Source: Actinoplanes sp. L3-i22 (lineage in GTDB: Bacteria > Actinomycetota > Actinomycetes > Mycobacteriales > Micromonosporaceae). Taken from it: a DNA stretch of 64,000 bases. Every line of letters starts with the position of its first letter. Position 1 is the stretch's first letter. Shown piece after piece: positions 18,170-26,312 of the stretch. Position numbers and translations under genes: made by a program. The notes under the pieces were generated by a model, which was not told where the DNA came from, searched no databases, and worked only from the letters and a program-made list of their open reading frames with translations. The stretch spans positions 11,645,501 through 11,709,500 of the forward strand of contig NZ_AP024745.1 in assembly GCF_019704555.1 (NCBI RefSeq). Reading direction: 5' to 3'.

Positions 18170-19123
18170 ATGGGCGAGCATCACGGCAACTGGCCGGAAC
18201 GACTGCACATCGTCACCGGCAAGGGCGGCACCGGCAAGACCAGCGTCGCCGCCGCGCTGGCCCTGGGTCTGGCCGCCGGCGGCCGCCGCACGCTGCTGGT
18301 CGAGGTCGAGGGCCGGCAGGGCATCGCCCAGCTGTTCGGGCTCGACCCGTTGCCGTACGCGGAGCGCCGGATCGCCACCACCACCGGCGGCGGCGAGGTC
18401 CGCGCCCTGCCGGTCGACCCCGAGGAAGCCCTCCTCGAATACCTCGACATGTTCTACAAGCTCGGCGCGGCCGGCCGGGCGCTGCGCAAGGTCGGCGCCA
18501 TCGACTTCGCCACCACGATCGCCCCGGGCCTGCGGGACGTGCTGCTGACCGGCAAGGTCAAGGAGGCCACCACCCGGTCCTCGGACGGCCGCCGGGTCTA
18601 CGACGCGGTGGTGCTCGACGCCCCGCCCACCGGCCGGATCGGCCGCTTCCTGAACGTGACCGCGGAGACCGCCCGGCTGGCCAAGATGGGCCCGATCAAG
18701 ACCCAGAGCGACGGCGTCTCCTCCCTGCTGCGCTCGCCGATCACCGCCGTGCACATCGTCACGCTGCTGGAGGAGATGCCGGTGCAGGAGACCCTGGACG
18801 CGGCCGAGGAGCTGACCGGCCTGGGTATCCGGGTCGGGCGGATCATCCTGAACGGCGCCCGGCCACCGCTGCTGGCCGGCGGGAAGGTGACCAAGGCGGA
18901 GCTCAAGCGCGGCCTGGCCGCCGCCGGGCTGCCGACCGCCCCGGCCACGGTCAACCAGCTGGCCGCCGAGGCGCAGGCCCACCTGACCCGGCGGGAGCTG
19001 GAGGAATCGCTCCGGGTCGAGCTGGCCGAGCGCCGCCGCCCGATGGTCGAGCTGCCGCAACTCCCCGACGGAGTGGATCGGGCGGGGCTGGATGTCCTCG
19101 CCGACCGCCTGATGAGCGTTTGA
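18170..19123 (+). CDS. ArsA/Get3-type ATPase, subunit 1 (Rv3679-like)
   Basis: 317 aa with deviant Walker A GKGGTGKT (17-24), including signature Lys18, and motifs EVEGRQGIAQLF, TIAPGLRDVLL and DAPPTGR. With its neighbour it forms a conserved actinobacterial pair; the mycobacterial pair has been linked to stress and metalloid or lipid phenotypes, but the client is not established. ATG 18170 is preferred over GTG 18161 because TAACGT lies 7 nt before it, with CTGAGC 18 bp further up. Stop overlaps the next frame. Confidence 0.88.
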   Translation: MGEHHGNWPERLHIVTGKGGTGKTSVAAALALGLAAGGRRTLLVEVEGRQGIAQLFGLDPLPYAERRIATTTGGGEVRALPVDPEEALLEYLDMFYKLGAAGRALRKVGAIDFATTIAPGLRDVLLTGKVKEATTRSSDGRRVYDAVVLDAPPTGRIGRFLNVTAETARLAKMGPIKTQSDGVSSLLRSPITAVHIVTLLEEMPVQETLDAAEELTGLGIRVGRIILNGARPPLLAGGKVTKAELKRGLAAAGLPTAPATVNQLAAEAQAHLTRRELEESLRVELAERRRPMVELPQLPDGVDRAGLDVLADRLMSV

Positions 19124-19161
19124 TCACCTCGCGTCCGATCAAGACGCATTACTCTGGAGTA

Positions 19162-20301
19162 GTGGTTGACGTGACCGCTCCCCGACTCGACGTCGACGGC
19201 CTGCTCGCCGATCCGGGCATCCGGATCGTGGTCTGCTGCGGTTCCGGTGGGGTCGGCAAGACCACCACCGCCGCCGCACTCGGGCTGCGGGCCGCCGAGG
19301 TGCACGGCCGGCGCACGGTGGTGTTGACCATCGACCCGGCCCGCCGGCTGGCCCAGTCCATGGGCCTGACCGAGCTGGACAACACCCCTCGCCAGGTCAA
19401 GGGCATCGACGCCGGCGCCTCCGGCGGTGAGCTGCACGCCATGATGCTGGACATGAAGCGCACCTTCGACGAGGTGGTGGAGCAGCACACCCGGCCGGAC
19501 CGCGCCGCGGAGATCTTCGCGAACCCGTTCTACCAGGCCATGAGCTCGACCTTCGCCGGCACGCAGGAGTACATGGCGATGGAGAAGCTGGGCCAGCTGC
19601 GGGCCGGCGACGAGTGGGACCTGATCATCGTGGACACCCCGCCGTCGCGTTCCGCGCTGGACTTCCTGGACGCGCCGGCCCGGCTCTCCCGGTTCCTCGA
19701 CGGCCGGATGCTGCGGATGCTGGTGGCTCCCGCACGCAGCGGCGGGCGGAGTGTGTTCAGCCTGGTCACCGCGTCGTTCGGGCTGTTCTCCCGGGCGGTG
19801 CAGAAGATTCTGGGCGCGCAGCTGCTGACCGACCTGTCGGGCTTCGTCGCCGCGCTGGACTCGATGTTCGGCGGCTTCCGGCAGCGCGCCGACCAGACGT
19901 ACCGGATCCTGCAGGACCCGCAGACCTCGTTCCTGCTGGTCGCCGCCCCGGAACGGGACGCGATCCGGGAGGCGGCCTACTTCGCCGAGCGGCTGGTCGC
20001 GGAGCGGATGCCGCTCAGCGGTCTGGTGCTGAACCGGATGCACGAGACCGAGCCGGCCGGCGTGCCGGCGGCGGAGAGCGAGGCCGCGGCGGAGCGCCTG
20101 GCCGCCGCGGGCGACCAGGCGGTCACCGCGGACGTGCTGCGGATCCACGCCGCGCTGCTGCGCCAGTCCGAGCGGGAGATCCGGGTCGCGGCCGCCTTCA
20201 CCGAGGCGTTCCCGGAGGTGCCGACGACCTCGGTCGCAGCACAGCCCGCCGACGTCCATGACGTCGACGGGCTGCGAACGATCGGCGCGTTGCTCGCCTA
20301 G
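19162..20301 (+). CDS. ArsA/Get3-type ATPase, subunit 2 (Rv3680-like)
   Basis: 379 aa. Walker A is GSGGVGKT (27-34): the signature lysine of deviant Walker A is Ser28, unlike its neighbour. Other motifs are LTIDPARRLAQ, MMLDMKRTFDE, GTQEYMAMEKLGQL and VDTPPSR. Probably a heteromeric partner of the preceding ATPase. GTG at 19162 or 19171 fits homologues best; an upstream TTG (19120) would overlap the preceding stop. Confidence 0.87.
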   Translation: MVDVTAPRLDVDGLLADPGIRIVVCCGSGGVGKTTTAAALGLRAAEVHGRRTVVLTIDPARRLAQSMGLTELDNTPRQVKGIDAGASGGELHAMMLDMKRTFDEVVEQHTRPDRAAEIFANPFYQAMSSTFAGTQEYMAMEKLGQLRAGDEWDLIIVDTPPSRSALDFLDAPARLSRFLDGRMLRMLVAPARSGGRSVFSLVTASFGLFSRAVQKILGAQLLTDLSGFVAALDSMFGGFRQRADQTYRILQDPQTSFLLVAAPERDAIREAAYFAERLVAERMPLSGLVLNRMHETEPAGVPAAESEAAAERLAAAGDQAVTADVLRIHAALLRQSEREIRVAAAFTEAFPEVPTTSVAAQPADVHDVDGLRTIGALLA

Positions 20302-20320
20302 GCAAGCGCTGCTCGCCTGA

Positions 20321-20623
20321 TCAGCGGGTGGAGACCAGCACCTTGTCGGCGCCTTTCTCCTTCAGAGCGGCCTCGAACATCTTCCGCCAGCTCGCCACGT
20401 GCGGGTGGCGGCGCAGCAGGGCCCGCCGCTCCCGTTCCGTCATGCCTCCCCAGACGCCGAACTCGATCCGGTTGTCCAGGGCGTCGGCGAGGCATTCGTA
20501 GCGCACCGGGCAGCTGCGGCAGATCCTCTTCGCCACGTTCTGCTCGGCGCCCTGCACGAACAGCGCGTCAGGGTCGCCACTCTGACATGCCGCCATGCTG
20601 GGCCAGTCGCTGATCATCCCCAT
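20321..20623 (-). CDS. whiB4: WhiB-family Fe-S transcription factor (WhiB4-like)
   Basis: 100 aa with the four cluster Cys (13, 35, 38, 44), GVWGG at 56-60 and a basic ERERRALLRRH region for DNA binding. The position between the ArsA/Get3 pair and a ponA2-like gene matches M. tuberculosis whiB4 (Rv3681c), an O2/NO-responsive regulator. ATG at 20623, with a second in-frame ATG two codons on. Divergent from the PBP gene. Confidence 0.92.
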   Translation of the reverse strand: MGMISDWPSMAACQSGDPDALFVQGAEQNVAKRICRSCPVRYECLADALDNRIEFGVWGGMTERERRALLRRHPHVASWRKMFEAALKEKGADKVLVSTR

Positions 20624-20774
20624 TGGTAAACGTCCCCCCTTGCTTTCACCCCCGAACGTCCAGCGCGGCTGCCCATGTCCCCCAAGGCCGCGCAGACGTC
20701 ATGCGAGATGTCTCGCCGGACCATCATGCTCTGTAGTTGGGTGATTACGCAACGTTGTCCCTCAAATACGTATA

Positions 20775-20944
20775 GCCCGGTAGTTCCGGGCAAAGCGACC
20801 GCAGCGCAAGGGCCGGTCGGGGGTATCTTTGGTGCAGATGGGGGAAATCGACCCGCCGAAGCGGGTGACAGGTCACACTCATAACGGGCGAAGGCCACCC
20901 TCTCGACGGGCGGTCGCGTGCACTGTTCGCGTATCCTGCCTCGG
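20775..20944 (+). promoter_or_regulatory. Structured region upstream of ponA2 (candidate 5' leader)
   Basis: Hairpins in series: GCCCGG-TAGTT-CCGGGC (20775-20791), CGACCG...CGGTCG (20796-20819), ACCCGC-CGAA-GCGGGT (20851-20866), and inverted repeat GTGAC-AG-GTCAC (20865-20876). A possible promoter TTACGC-16-TACGTA lies just upstream (~20744-20771). Alternatively TATCCT (20932-20937), 7 nt before the GTG, would give a leaderless start and make this region an operator array. No known riboswitch class can be assigned. I see no gene between whiB4 and ponA2. Confidence 0.45.
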
Positions 20945-23350
20945 GTGACCTCCTGGATGCGCAGACGCGATCACAACATCTTCACCAACGCGACATCGCT
21001 GCTGGTCTGTGGCCTGCTGGCGGGTGTGGTGGTGGCTGCGGCCGCCTTCCCTGCCGCCGCGATGTCCGGCCTCGCGGCGAAAGCTGGTGGGACGGGGTTC
21101 GCGAGTCTGCCCAGTGAGCTCAAGGACTTCAGCTCCCCGCAGATCACCCGGGTCTATGCCTCGGACGGTCGCACGCTGCTGACCACCTTCTTCGACGAGT
21201 TCCGCAGCGACGTTCCGCTGAAGGACATCTCGAAGAACGTGCAGACCGCGATCATCGCGGCCGAGGACCGGAAGTTCTACGAGCACAACGGCGTCGACCT
21301 CAAGGGTGTCGCCCGCGCGTTCGTGAGCAACAACCAGGGCGGCGCCCAGCAGGGCGCCTCGACCCTGACCATGCAGTACGTGCGGATGTCGCTGGCCTAT
21401 TCGGCCACCAACCCGCAGGAGGTGGTCGACGCGACGAAGGACACCCCGAAGCGCAAGATCACCGAGATGAAGTACGCGCTGCAGGTCGAGAAGCAGCTCT
21501 CCAAGGAGCAGATCCTGGAGCGCTACCTGAACATCGCGCCCTTCGGCAACCAGGCCTACGGCATCTACGCCGCGAGCCAGGTCTACTTCAACAAGAAGCC
21601 GAAGGACCTGGACGTCGCCGAGGCCGCGATGCTGGCCGGCATGGTGAAGGCCCCGTCCAGCTTCAACCCGACGGTGAAGTCCGGGCACGACCAGATCCAG
21701 GCCCGCCGCGACAACTACATCATCCCGGGGATGGTGGAGATGGGCGCGATCACGCAGGCGGACGCGGACAAGGCCAAGAAGGAGAAGATCCCGACCAAGG
21801 TCAAGTCGGTCGGGAACGGCTGTGTCTCGGTCACCAAGAACAGCTGGGGCTTCTTCTGTGACTACTTCTACCGCTGGTGGATGAGCCAGGAGGCGTTCGG
21901 CGCCACGTCGTACGACCGGGAGCGGCGGCTCAAGAGCGGCGGCTACAAGGTGGTCACCTCGATCGACCTGAAGGGCACCGAGTCGGCCCGCGCCGAGATC
22001 GCCGACCGCCAGTCCGACAGCAGCCAGAACGCTCTGCTGCTGGCCGGCGTCGAGCCCGGCACCGGCAAGGTCCGGCTGCTCGCCACGAACCGTAAGTACG
22101 CGCTGGACGACTCGGCACACCCGACGAACAAGCTCTCGCCGGACCCGGCCAAGAAGAAGAAAAAGATCCGCGGCTCGTTCCCGAAGACCACGAACCCGCT
22201 GATCACCGGTGGTGGCGACATCACCGGTTACCAGGCCGGCTCGGTGTTCAAGATGTTCACCATGGTGACCGCCCTGGAGAAGGGCATCCCGCTCAACTAC
22301 CCGATCAACGCGCCGGCGGTCTTCCACTCGAAGTACAAGACCTCCCCGACCGACAGCTCGGCCTGCCCGGGCTCGGACGACTGGTGCCCGCGCAACGCCA
22401 GCGCCAAGGAGGCCGGCGTCTTCAACATGTGGACCGGCTTCGGCGCCTCGGTGAACACGTTCTTCGTGCCGCTGGAGCAGAAGGTCGGCGCGGACAACGT
22501 GGTCGCCACGGCCAAGCGGTTCGGCATCCAGTTCCGCACGAGCACGGACATCCTCCAGGCCAAGAACGCGGCCGGCTGGGGCTCGTTCACCCTCGGCGTC
22601 ATGAACTCCACACCGCTGGAGATGGCCAACGCCTACGCGACGCTCGCCGGTGACGGCAAGTACTGCGAGCCCACCCCGATCGAGCAGATCACCACCCAGG
22701 ACGGCGAGAAGATCGACGTCGGCAAGCCGCACTGCATCCAGGCCACCACCAAGGACGTCGCCCGTGCGGCGCTGGACGCGGCCCGCTGCCCGGTCGGCGA
22801 CTCGTCGCAGCTCGGTAGCTGTGGCGGCCACTCCACCGCCGGCAACACCCACGGCATCGTCGACCACCCGGTCTTCGGCAAGACCGGAACCACCGACGAC
22901 AGCAAGACCGCGTCGCTGATCATCGGCACGACGTCCCTGGTGGTCGCCGGTTACATGGCCAACCCGGACTGGCAGAACCACCACGACCAGATGTCGCACC
23001 CGATCATCAACGCGGCGGTGCAGTACACGCTCAAGGACTACATGAAGGGCAAGCCGAAGGTTCAGTTCAAGACGCCGGGCAACGACAAGATCTCGACCGG
23101 CGACCTGCGCAGCATCCCGGACGTGACCTGCGACTCGATGAGTTCGGCCAAGGACAAGATCAGCGGCGCCGGCTTCGACCCGGTGACCGGCCCGACGGTC
23201 GACTCGGACTGCCCGGCCGGCACCGCCGCGGGCACCTCGGAGGACCGCACGATCAAGGGCGGCGCGGTGACCATCGAGGTCAGCAACGGCAAGAAGAACC
23301 AGCAGCAGAACCCGCAGCCGGGCACCACCACCAAACCCGGCAGACGGTAG
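20945..23350 (+). CDS. ponA2: Bifunctional class A penicillin-binding protein with PASTA domain (PonA2-like)
   Basis: 801-aa peptidoglycan synthase. An N-terminal helix lies at about 17-45; the GT51 glycosyltransferase domain has catalytic Glu107 in AAEDRKFYEHNG, plus QGASTLTMQ. The transpeptidase domain has Ser433-x-x-Lys436 (GSVFKM), Ser502-Val-Asn504 and Lys646-Thr-Gly. One PASTA-like domain lies at about 700-760, then a Gln/Pro-rich tail. GTG 20945 starts MTSWMRRRDHN. Syntenic with Rv3682. Ends at a strong terminator. Confidence 0.94.
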   Translation: MTSWMRRRDHNIFTNATSLLVCGLLAGVVVAAAAFPAAAMSGLAAKAGGTGFASLPSELKDFSSPQITRVYASDGRTLLTTFFDEFRSDVPLKDISKNVQTAIIAAEDRKFYEHNGVDLKGVARAFVSNNQGGAQQGASTLTMQYVRMSLAYSATNPQEVVDATKDTPKRKITEMKYALQVEKQLSKEQILERYLNIAPFGNQAYGIYAASQVYFNKKPKDLDVAEAAMLAGMVKAPSSFNPTVKSGHDQIQARRDNYIIPGMVEMGAITQADADKAKKEKIPTKVKSVGNGCVSVTKNSWGFFCDYFYRWWMSQEAFGATSYDRERRLKSGGYKVVTSIDLKGTESARAEIADRQSDSSQNALLLAGVEPGTGKVRLLATNRKYALDDSAHPTNKLSPDPAKKKKKIRGSFPKTTNPLITGGGDITGYQAGSVFKMFTMVTALEKGIPLNYPINAPAVFHSKYKTSPTDSSACPGSDDWCPRNASAKEAGVFNMWTGFGASVNTFFVPLEQKVGADNVVATAKRFGIQFRTSTDILQAKNAAGWGSFTLGVMNSTPLEMANAYATLAGDGKYCEPTPIEQITTQDGEKIDVGKPHCIQATTKDVARAALDAARCPVGDSSQLGSCGGHSTAGNTHGIVDHPVFGKTGTTDDSKTASLIIGTTSLVVAGYMANPDWQNHHDQMSHPIINAAVQYTLKDYMKGKPKVQFKTPGNDKISTGDLRSIPDVTCDSMSSAKDKISGAGFDPVTGPTVDSDCPAGTAAGTSEDRTIKGGAVTIEVSNGKKNQQQNPQPGTTTKPGRR

Positions 23351-23360
23351 GACCACGAGA

Positions 23361-23391
23361 AACGGGCGGGAGACGCGATCTCCCGCCCGTT
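23361..23391 (+). terminator. Intrinsic terminator of ponA2
   Basis: Perfect 13-bp stem AACGGGCGGGAGA / TCTCCCGCCCGTT, loop CGCGA, followed by TTT. Lies 10 bp after the stop; may also serve the convergent YqeY gene. Confidence 0.92.
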
Positions 23392-23437
23392 TTTCGTTGC
23401 CTGGCCAAAGCTCGGGGAAAGCCCCTGAGACGCGGCG

Positions 23438-23890
23438 TCAGGCGAGCCGGCGGCGCACCTCGGCAGCCACCCGGCCGCCCTCCGCACGCCCCGCCACGGC
23501 CGCCTGAGCGGCCTTCATCGCCGGGCCCATCTGCGCCTTGCCGGTGAAGCCACCGGCCGCCAGCGCCCCGCCCACGATCTCGGCGATCTCCGCGTCGGTC
23601 AGCTGCTTCGGCAGGTACCGGTCGAGGACCTCGCCCTCGGCCGTCTCCTTGGCCGCCTGGTCGACCCGGCCCGCGCCGGCGAACGCGGTGGCCGCCTCGC
23701 GACGCTTCTTCGCCTCCCTGGTCAGCACCGCCAGCACCTCGTCGTCGGAGAGCTCCCGGGCCTCGTCGCCGGCGACCTCGGCGGTCCGCACCGCGGACAG
23801 GGCCATCCGCAGCGTCGAGGTGATCAGTTCGTCCCGGGACTTCATCGCGGCGTGCAGGTCATCGTTCAGGCGGTCTTTCAGCGTTCCCAT
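23438..23890 (-). CDS. GatB/YqeY domain protein
   Basis: 150 aa, the usual YqeY length, starting MGTLKDRLNDDLHAAMKS and containing YLPKQLTDAEI and MGPAMKA. The domain resembles the GatB tail of the tRNA amidotransferase; free-standing members have no firm function. ATG 23890 fits the family N-terminus. Divergent by 25 bp from the phosphoesterase gene. Confidence 0.9.
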   Translation of the reverse strand: MGTLKDRLNDDLHAAMKSRDELITSTLRMALSAVRTAEVAGDEARELSDDEVLAVLTREAKKRREAATAFAGAGRVDQAAKETAEGEVLDRYLPKQLTDAEIAEIVGGALAAGGFTGKAQMGPAMKAAQAAVAGRAEGGRVAAEVRRRLA

Positions 23891-23915
23891 GGACGGAGAA
23901 ACTACCCTTGCCGTC

Positions 23916-24809
23916 ATGCGTAAGCGCTCCCTTATTACCACCGCCGCCGCGCTGGCCGCCGTCGGCGGCGCGACGTTCGCCTATGCCTCCCTCGTCGAGC
24001 GGAACATGTTCACGCTCCGGCGCTTCGACGTGCCGGTCCTCGAGCCGGACGCGGAGCCGCTGCGCATCCTGCATCTGTCCGATCTGCACATGATGCCGGA
24101 CCAGCGGCGCAAGCAGGAGTGGGTGGCCGGGCTGATCGGCACCGACCCGGACCTGGTCGTGGTCACCGGCGACAACATGGCCTCGCCGTACGCGGTGCCC
24201 GGCGTCCTGCGCGCCCTGGAACCCCTGCTCGACGTCCCCGGCGTGTTCGTCTTCGGCAGCAACGACTACCGCGGCCCGGTCTTCAAGAACCCCCTGCAGT
24301 ACCTGCTCCCCGACCGGGAGTACGTGCAGGGCGTCGAGCTGCCCGCCGAGGACCTGCGCGCCGCGTTCACCGACGCCGGCTGGGCCGACCTGAACAACGC
24401 CCGCATCGTCCTGAAGGCCGGCGGCCGCTCGATCGAGCTGGCCGGTGTGGACGATCCGCACGTCGAGCGGGACGACTACCCCGCGGTGGCCGGCCCGATC
24501 AGCGCCGGCGCCGACCTGCACCTCGGGGTCACCCACACGCCGGCCTCCCGGGTGCTGGACCCGATGGCGGCGGACGGCTTCGAGCTGCTGCTGGCCGGGC
24601 ACACGCACGGCGGCCAGGTGTGCGTGCCCGGCTACGGCGCCCTGACCACCAACTGCGACCTGCCCACCCGGATGGCGAAGGGCCTGCACCGCTGGCCCGG
24701 CTCGGACGCGTGGCTGCACGTCTCGGCCGGATTGGGCACACACCCGACCGCACCGATCCGCTTCGCCTGCCGCCCGGAGGCCTCGATCCTCACCCTGATC
24801 CCGCGCTGA
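23916..24809 (+). CDS. Membrane-anchored calcineurin-like metallophosphoesterase (Rv3683-like)
   Basis: 297 aa with an N-terminal signal/anchor (about 6-25). Metal motifs in order: SDLHMM (Asp56, His58), TGDNM, GSNDY, and GHTHGGQ near the C-terminal third. Expected phosphodiesterase or phosphatase; substrate unknown. Ends the run syntenic with M. tuberculosis. ATG 23916 starts MRKRSLITT. Confidence 0.88.
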   Translation: MRKRSLITTAAALAAVGGATFAYASLVERNMFTLRRFDVPVLEPDAEPLRILHLSDLHMMPDQRRKQEWVAGLIGTDPDLVVVTGDNMASPYAVPGVLRALEPLLDVPGVFVFGSNDYRGPVFKNPLQYLLPDREYVQGVELPAEDLRAAFTDAGWADLNNARIVLKAGGRSIELAGVDDPHVERDDYPAVAGPISAGADLHLGVTHTPASRVLDPMAADGFELLLAGHTHGGQVCVPGYGALTTNCDLPTRMAKGLHRWPGSDAWLHVSAGLGTHPTAPIRFACRPEASILTLIPR

Positions 24810-24840
24810 CCTGCACAAACAGCGTTTAGGGGTCCCGGAT

Positions 24841-24869
24841 TTCGGGGGTGCTCCGGAGTCCGCTAGTAT
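24841..24869 (+). promoter_or_regulatory. Promoter of tRNA-Pro
   Basis: TTCGGG (24841-24846), 17-bp spacer, TAGTAT (24864-24869), 14 bp before the mature 5' end. The same -35 and spacing recur at tRNA-Ser(CGA). Confidence 0.45.
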
Positions 24870-24883
24870 TCTTTCTGCAGCAC

Positions 24884-24960
24884 CGGGGTGTGGCGCAGTT
24901 TGGTAGCGCGCTACGTTCGGGACGTAGAGGCCGTGGGTTCAAATCCCGCCACCCCGACCA
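24884..24960 (+). tRNA. tRNA-Pro (anticodon CGG)
   Basis: 77 nt with CCA encoded. Acceptor CGGGGTG / CACCCCG, anticodon stem CTACG / CGTAG with loop TTCGGGA (anticodon CGG, codon CCG), and T-arm GTGGGTTCAAATCCCGC. Confidence 0.97.
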
Positions 24961-24970
24961 GCTTGCAGAC

Positions 24971-25002
24971 AGGCCCGGCTTCCGGAAACGGAGGTCGGGC
25001 CT
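24971..25002 (+). terminator. Terminator of tRNA-Pro
   Basis: 14-bp stem (two G-U pairs) AGGCCCGGCTTCCG / CGGAGGTCGGGCCT with GAAA tetraloop, followed by GACTTCTTT; starts 11 bp after the CCA. Confidence 0.88.
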
Positions 25003-25014
25003 GACTTCTTTCCA

Positions 25015-25140
25015 GGGCGCTGCCGCTCCGGCGATCCCCGGGCTTCCGGGGCGCTGCCACCCGGGCGATCCGCAGGCTTCCGGGGCGCTGCCACCCGGGC
25101 GATCCGCAGGCTTCCGGGGCACTGTCGCCCAGGTGATCCC
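25015..25140. repeat. 34-bp tandem repeat, about 3.7 units
   Basis: Units start at 25041, 25075 and 25109, preceded by a partial diverged unit from 25015. Core GGCTTCCGGGGCGCTGCCAC, then CCGGGCGATCCGCA. Lies directly after the tRNA-Pro terminator. No spacers, so not CRISPR. Nothing else is seen up to the gene end at 25200. Confidence 0.85.
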
Positions 25141-25199
25141 GCGCACGACAAAACGCCCCGCGCTTCTCTAACGCGAGGCTGCGACCTGCTCCGGACGGG

Positions 25200-25496
25200 T
25201 CAGACCGCGAACCCCGGCCGCACCGGCACCCCGGCCACCGCCGGCCCGACCGGTCGCGGCGCCATCTGCTGCGGCACCGCGTACGGCCCGAGCATGGTCT
25301 CCACCACCGGCGCGATCGTCTGCCGCTCGCCGAGCTGCATGAGCCGCGTGGCCCGGGCCAGCGAGCCGGTCTCGCCGTCCCGAAAGCCCTCCCGGTAGCC
25401 GCGCTCGTAACGCTCGCCACGTCCGAAGGCCCGGCCGACCGCGAAGCAGGACGATCCGGCGAAGGCGAGCAGGAAGAGGATGGCGAAGGGTGTCAC
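25200..25496 (-). CDS. Small membrane-anchored protein
   Basis: 98 aa. One hydrophobic helix (residues 3-20, FAILFLLAFAGSSCFAV), then a charged RGERYERGYREGFRDGE stretch and a Pro/Val-rich tail. GTG 25496 is chosen because GGAAGGA lies about 8 nt upstream; GTG 25517 would put that site inside the gene. No family recognised. Confidence 0.65.
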   Translation of the reverse strand: MTPFAILFLLAFAGSSCFAVGRAFGRGERYERGYREGFRDGETGSLARATRLMQLGERQTIAPVVETMLGPYAVPQQMAPRPVGPAVAGVPVRPGFAV

Positions 25497-25647
25497 AGCA
25501 ATGTTCCTTCCGGGCACAAGCCGCTAATTAGGCGAAAACTACCCCAAACAGACATAGAATGCCGTATTGCGGAGATCAAGTACGCCAACGAGTGACGACC
25601 GGGGTGGTCGCGCGTCGCCGTACCCTCGCCTGACAAGCTCAGACCTT

Positions 25648-26178
25648 GTGACTGACTCCATCGACCTCGCCCGCCAGGTGCGTTCCGTGAGCCGCCTGAC
25701 CGGCGAATTCACGCTGCGTTCCGGCCGCATCGCCAACGAATACTTCGACAAGTACCAGTTCGAGGCCGACCCGGTGCTGCTCGACCGGCTCGCCGAGCGG
25801 CTCGCCGTGCTGATCCCGGACGGCACCGAGGTGCTCGCCGGCCTGGAGATGGGCGGCATCGCGGTGGTCACCGCGCTCGCCCGGCACGCCCAGCTGCCGA
25901 CCGCCTTCGTCCGCAAGGAGGCGAAGAAGTACGGCACCGCCCGGCTCGTCGAGGGCGCCGAGATCGCCGGCCGCCGCGTGCTGGTCGTCGAGGACGTGGT
26001 GACCTCCGGCGGCCAGGTCGTCATCTCCACCGGCGAGCTACGCAAACTCGGCGCGCACGTGGACCACGCGCTCTGCGTGATCGACCGGCAGGAGGGCGGC
26101 TCCCAGGCCCTGGCCGCCGACGGCATCACCCTCCGCGCCCTGCTCACCCGCGCCGACCTGGACGCCGCCGCGTCCTGA
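25648..26178 (+). CDS. pyrE: Orotate phosphoribosyltransferase
   Basis: 176 aa. Makes OMP from orotate and PRPP in pyrimidine synthesis. The PRPP loop VLVVEDVVTSGGQ lies at 111-123; FVRKEAKKYGTA (88-99) is the flexible catalytic loop with Lys. GTG 25648 matches the usual PyrE N-terminus. Stands alone, away from other pyr genes. A 41-bp tandem repeat overlaps its 3' end. Confidence 0.93.
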   Translation: MTDSIDLARQVRSVSRLTGEFTLRSGRIANEYFDKYQFEADPVLLDRLAERLAVLIPDGTEVLAGLEMGGIAVVTALARHAQLPTAFVRKEAKKYGTARLVEGAEIAGRRVLVVEDVVTSGGQVVISTGELRKLGAHVDHALCVIDRQEGGSQALAADGITLRALLTRADLDAAAS

Positions 26179-26292
26179 CCGCCCCTGGCTCGATATGGCG
26201 CGTCCCGGGCGCGTCCTGACCTGCTCTGGCTCAATGTGGCGCGTCCCGGGCGCATCATGACCTGCCCTGGCTCGATGTGGCGCGTCCCGGCG
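26171..26292. repeat. 41-bp tandem repeat, three units, overlapping the pyrE stop
   Basis: Units begin at 26171, 26212 and 26253 and share CTGGCTCGATGTGGCGCGTC with few changes; the third is slightly shorter. The first unit contains the last codons and stop of pyrE. Confidence 0.85.
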
Positions 26293-26312
26293 CGTCACAT
26301 CGAACCCAGGAT

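Noticed and set aside
20614..20898. 94-aa minus-strand frame upstream of whiB4
   Set aside because: Overlaps the whiB4 start and the ponA2 upstream region; no ribosome-binding site or family.
20820..20935. ydaO-type c-di-AMP riboswitch before ponA2
   Set aside because: GGGTGA- and GGGCGAA-like pieces are present, but the conserved CAGCTAACC segment is missing, so no class is assigned.
20879..23356. 825-aa minus-strand frame opposite ponA2
   Set aside because: Low-complexity Val/Gly/Arg shadow of the PBP gene.
25015..25140. Possible CRISPR array
   Set aside because: The 34-bp repeats are contiguous with no spacers, and no cas gene is in the window.
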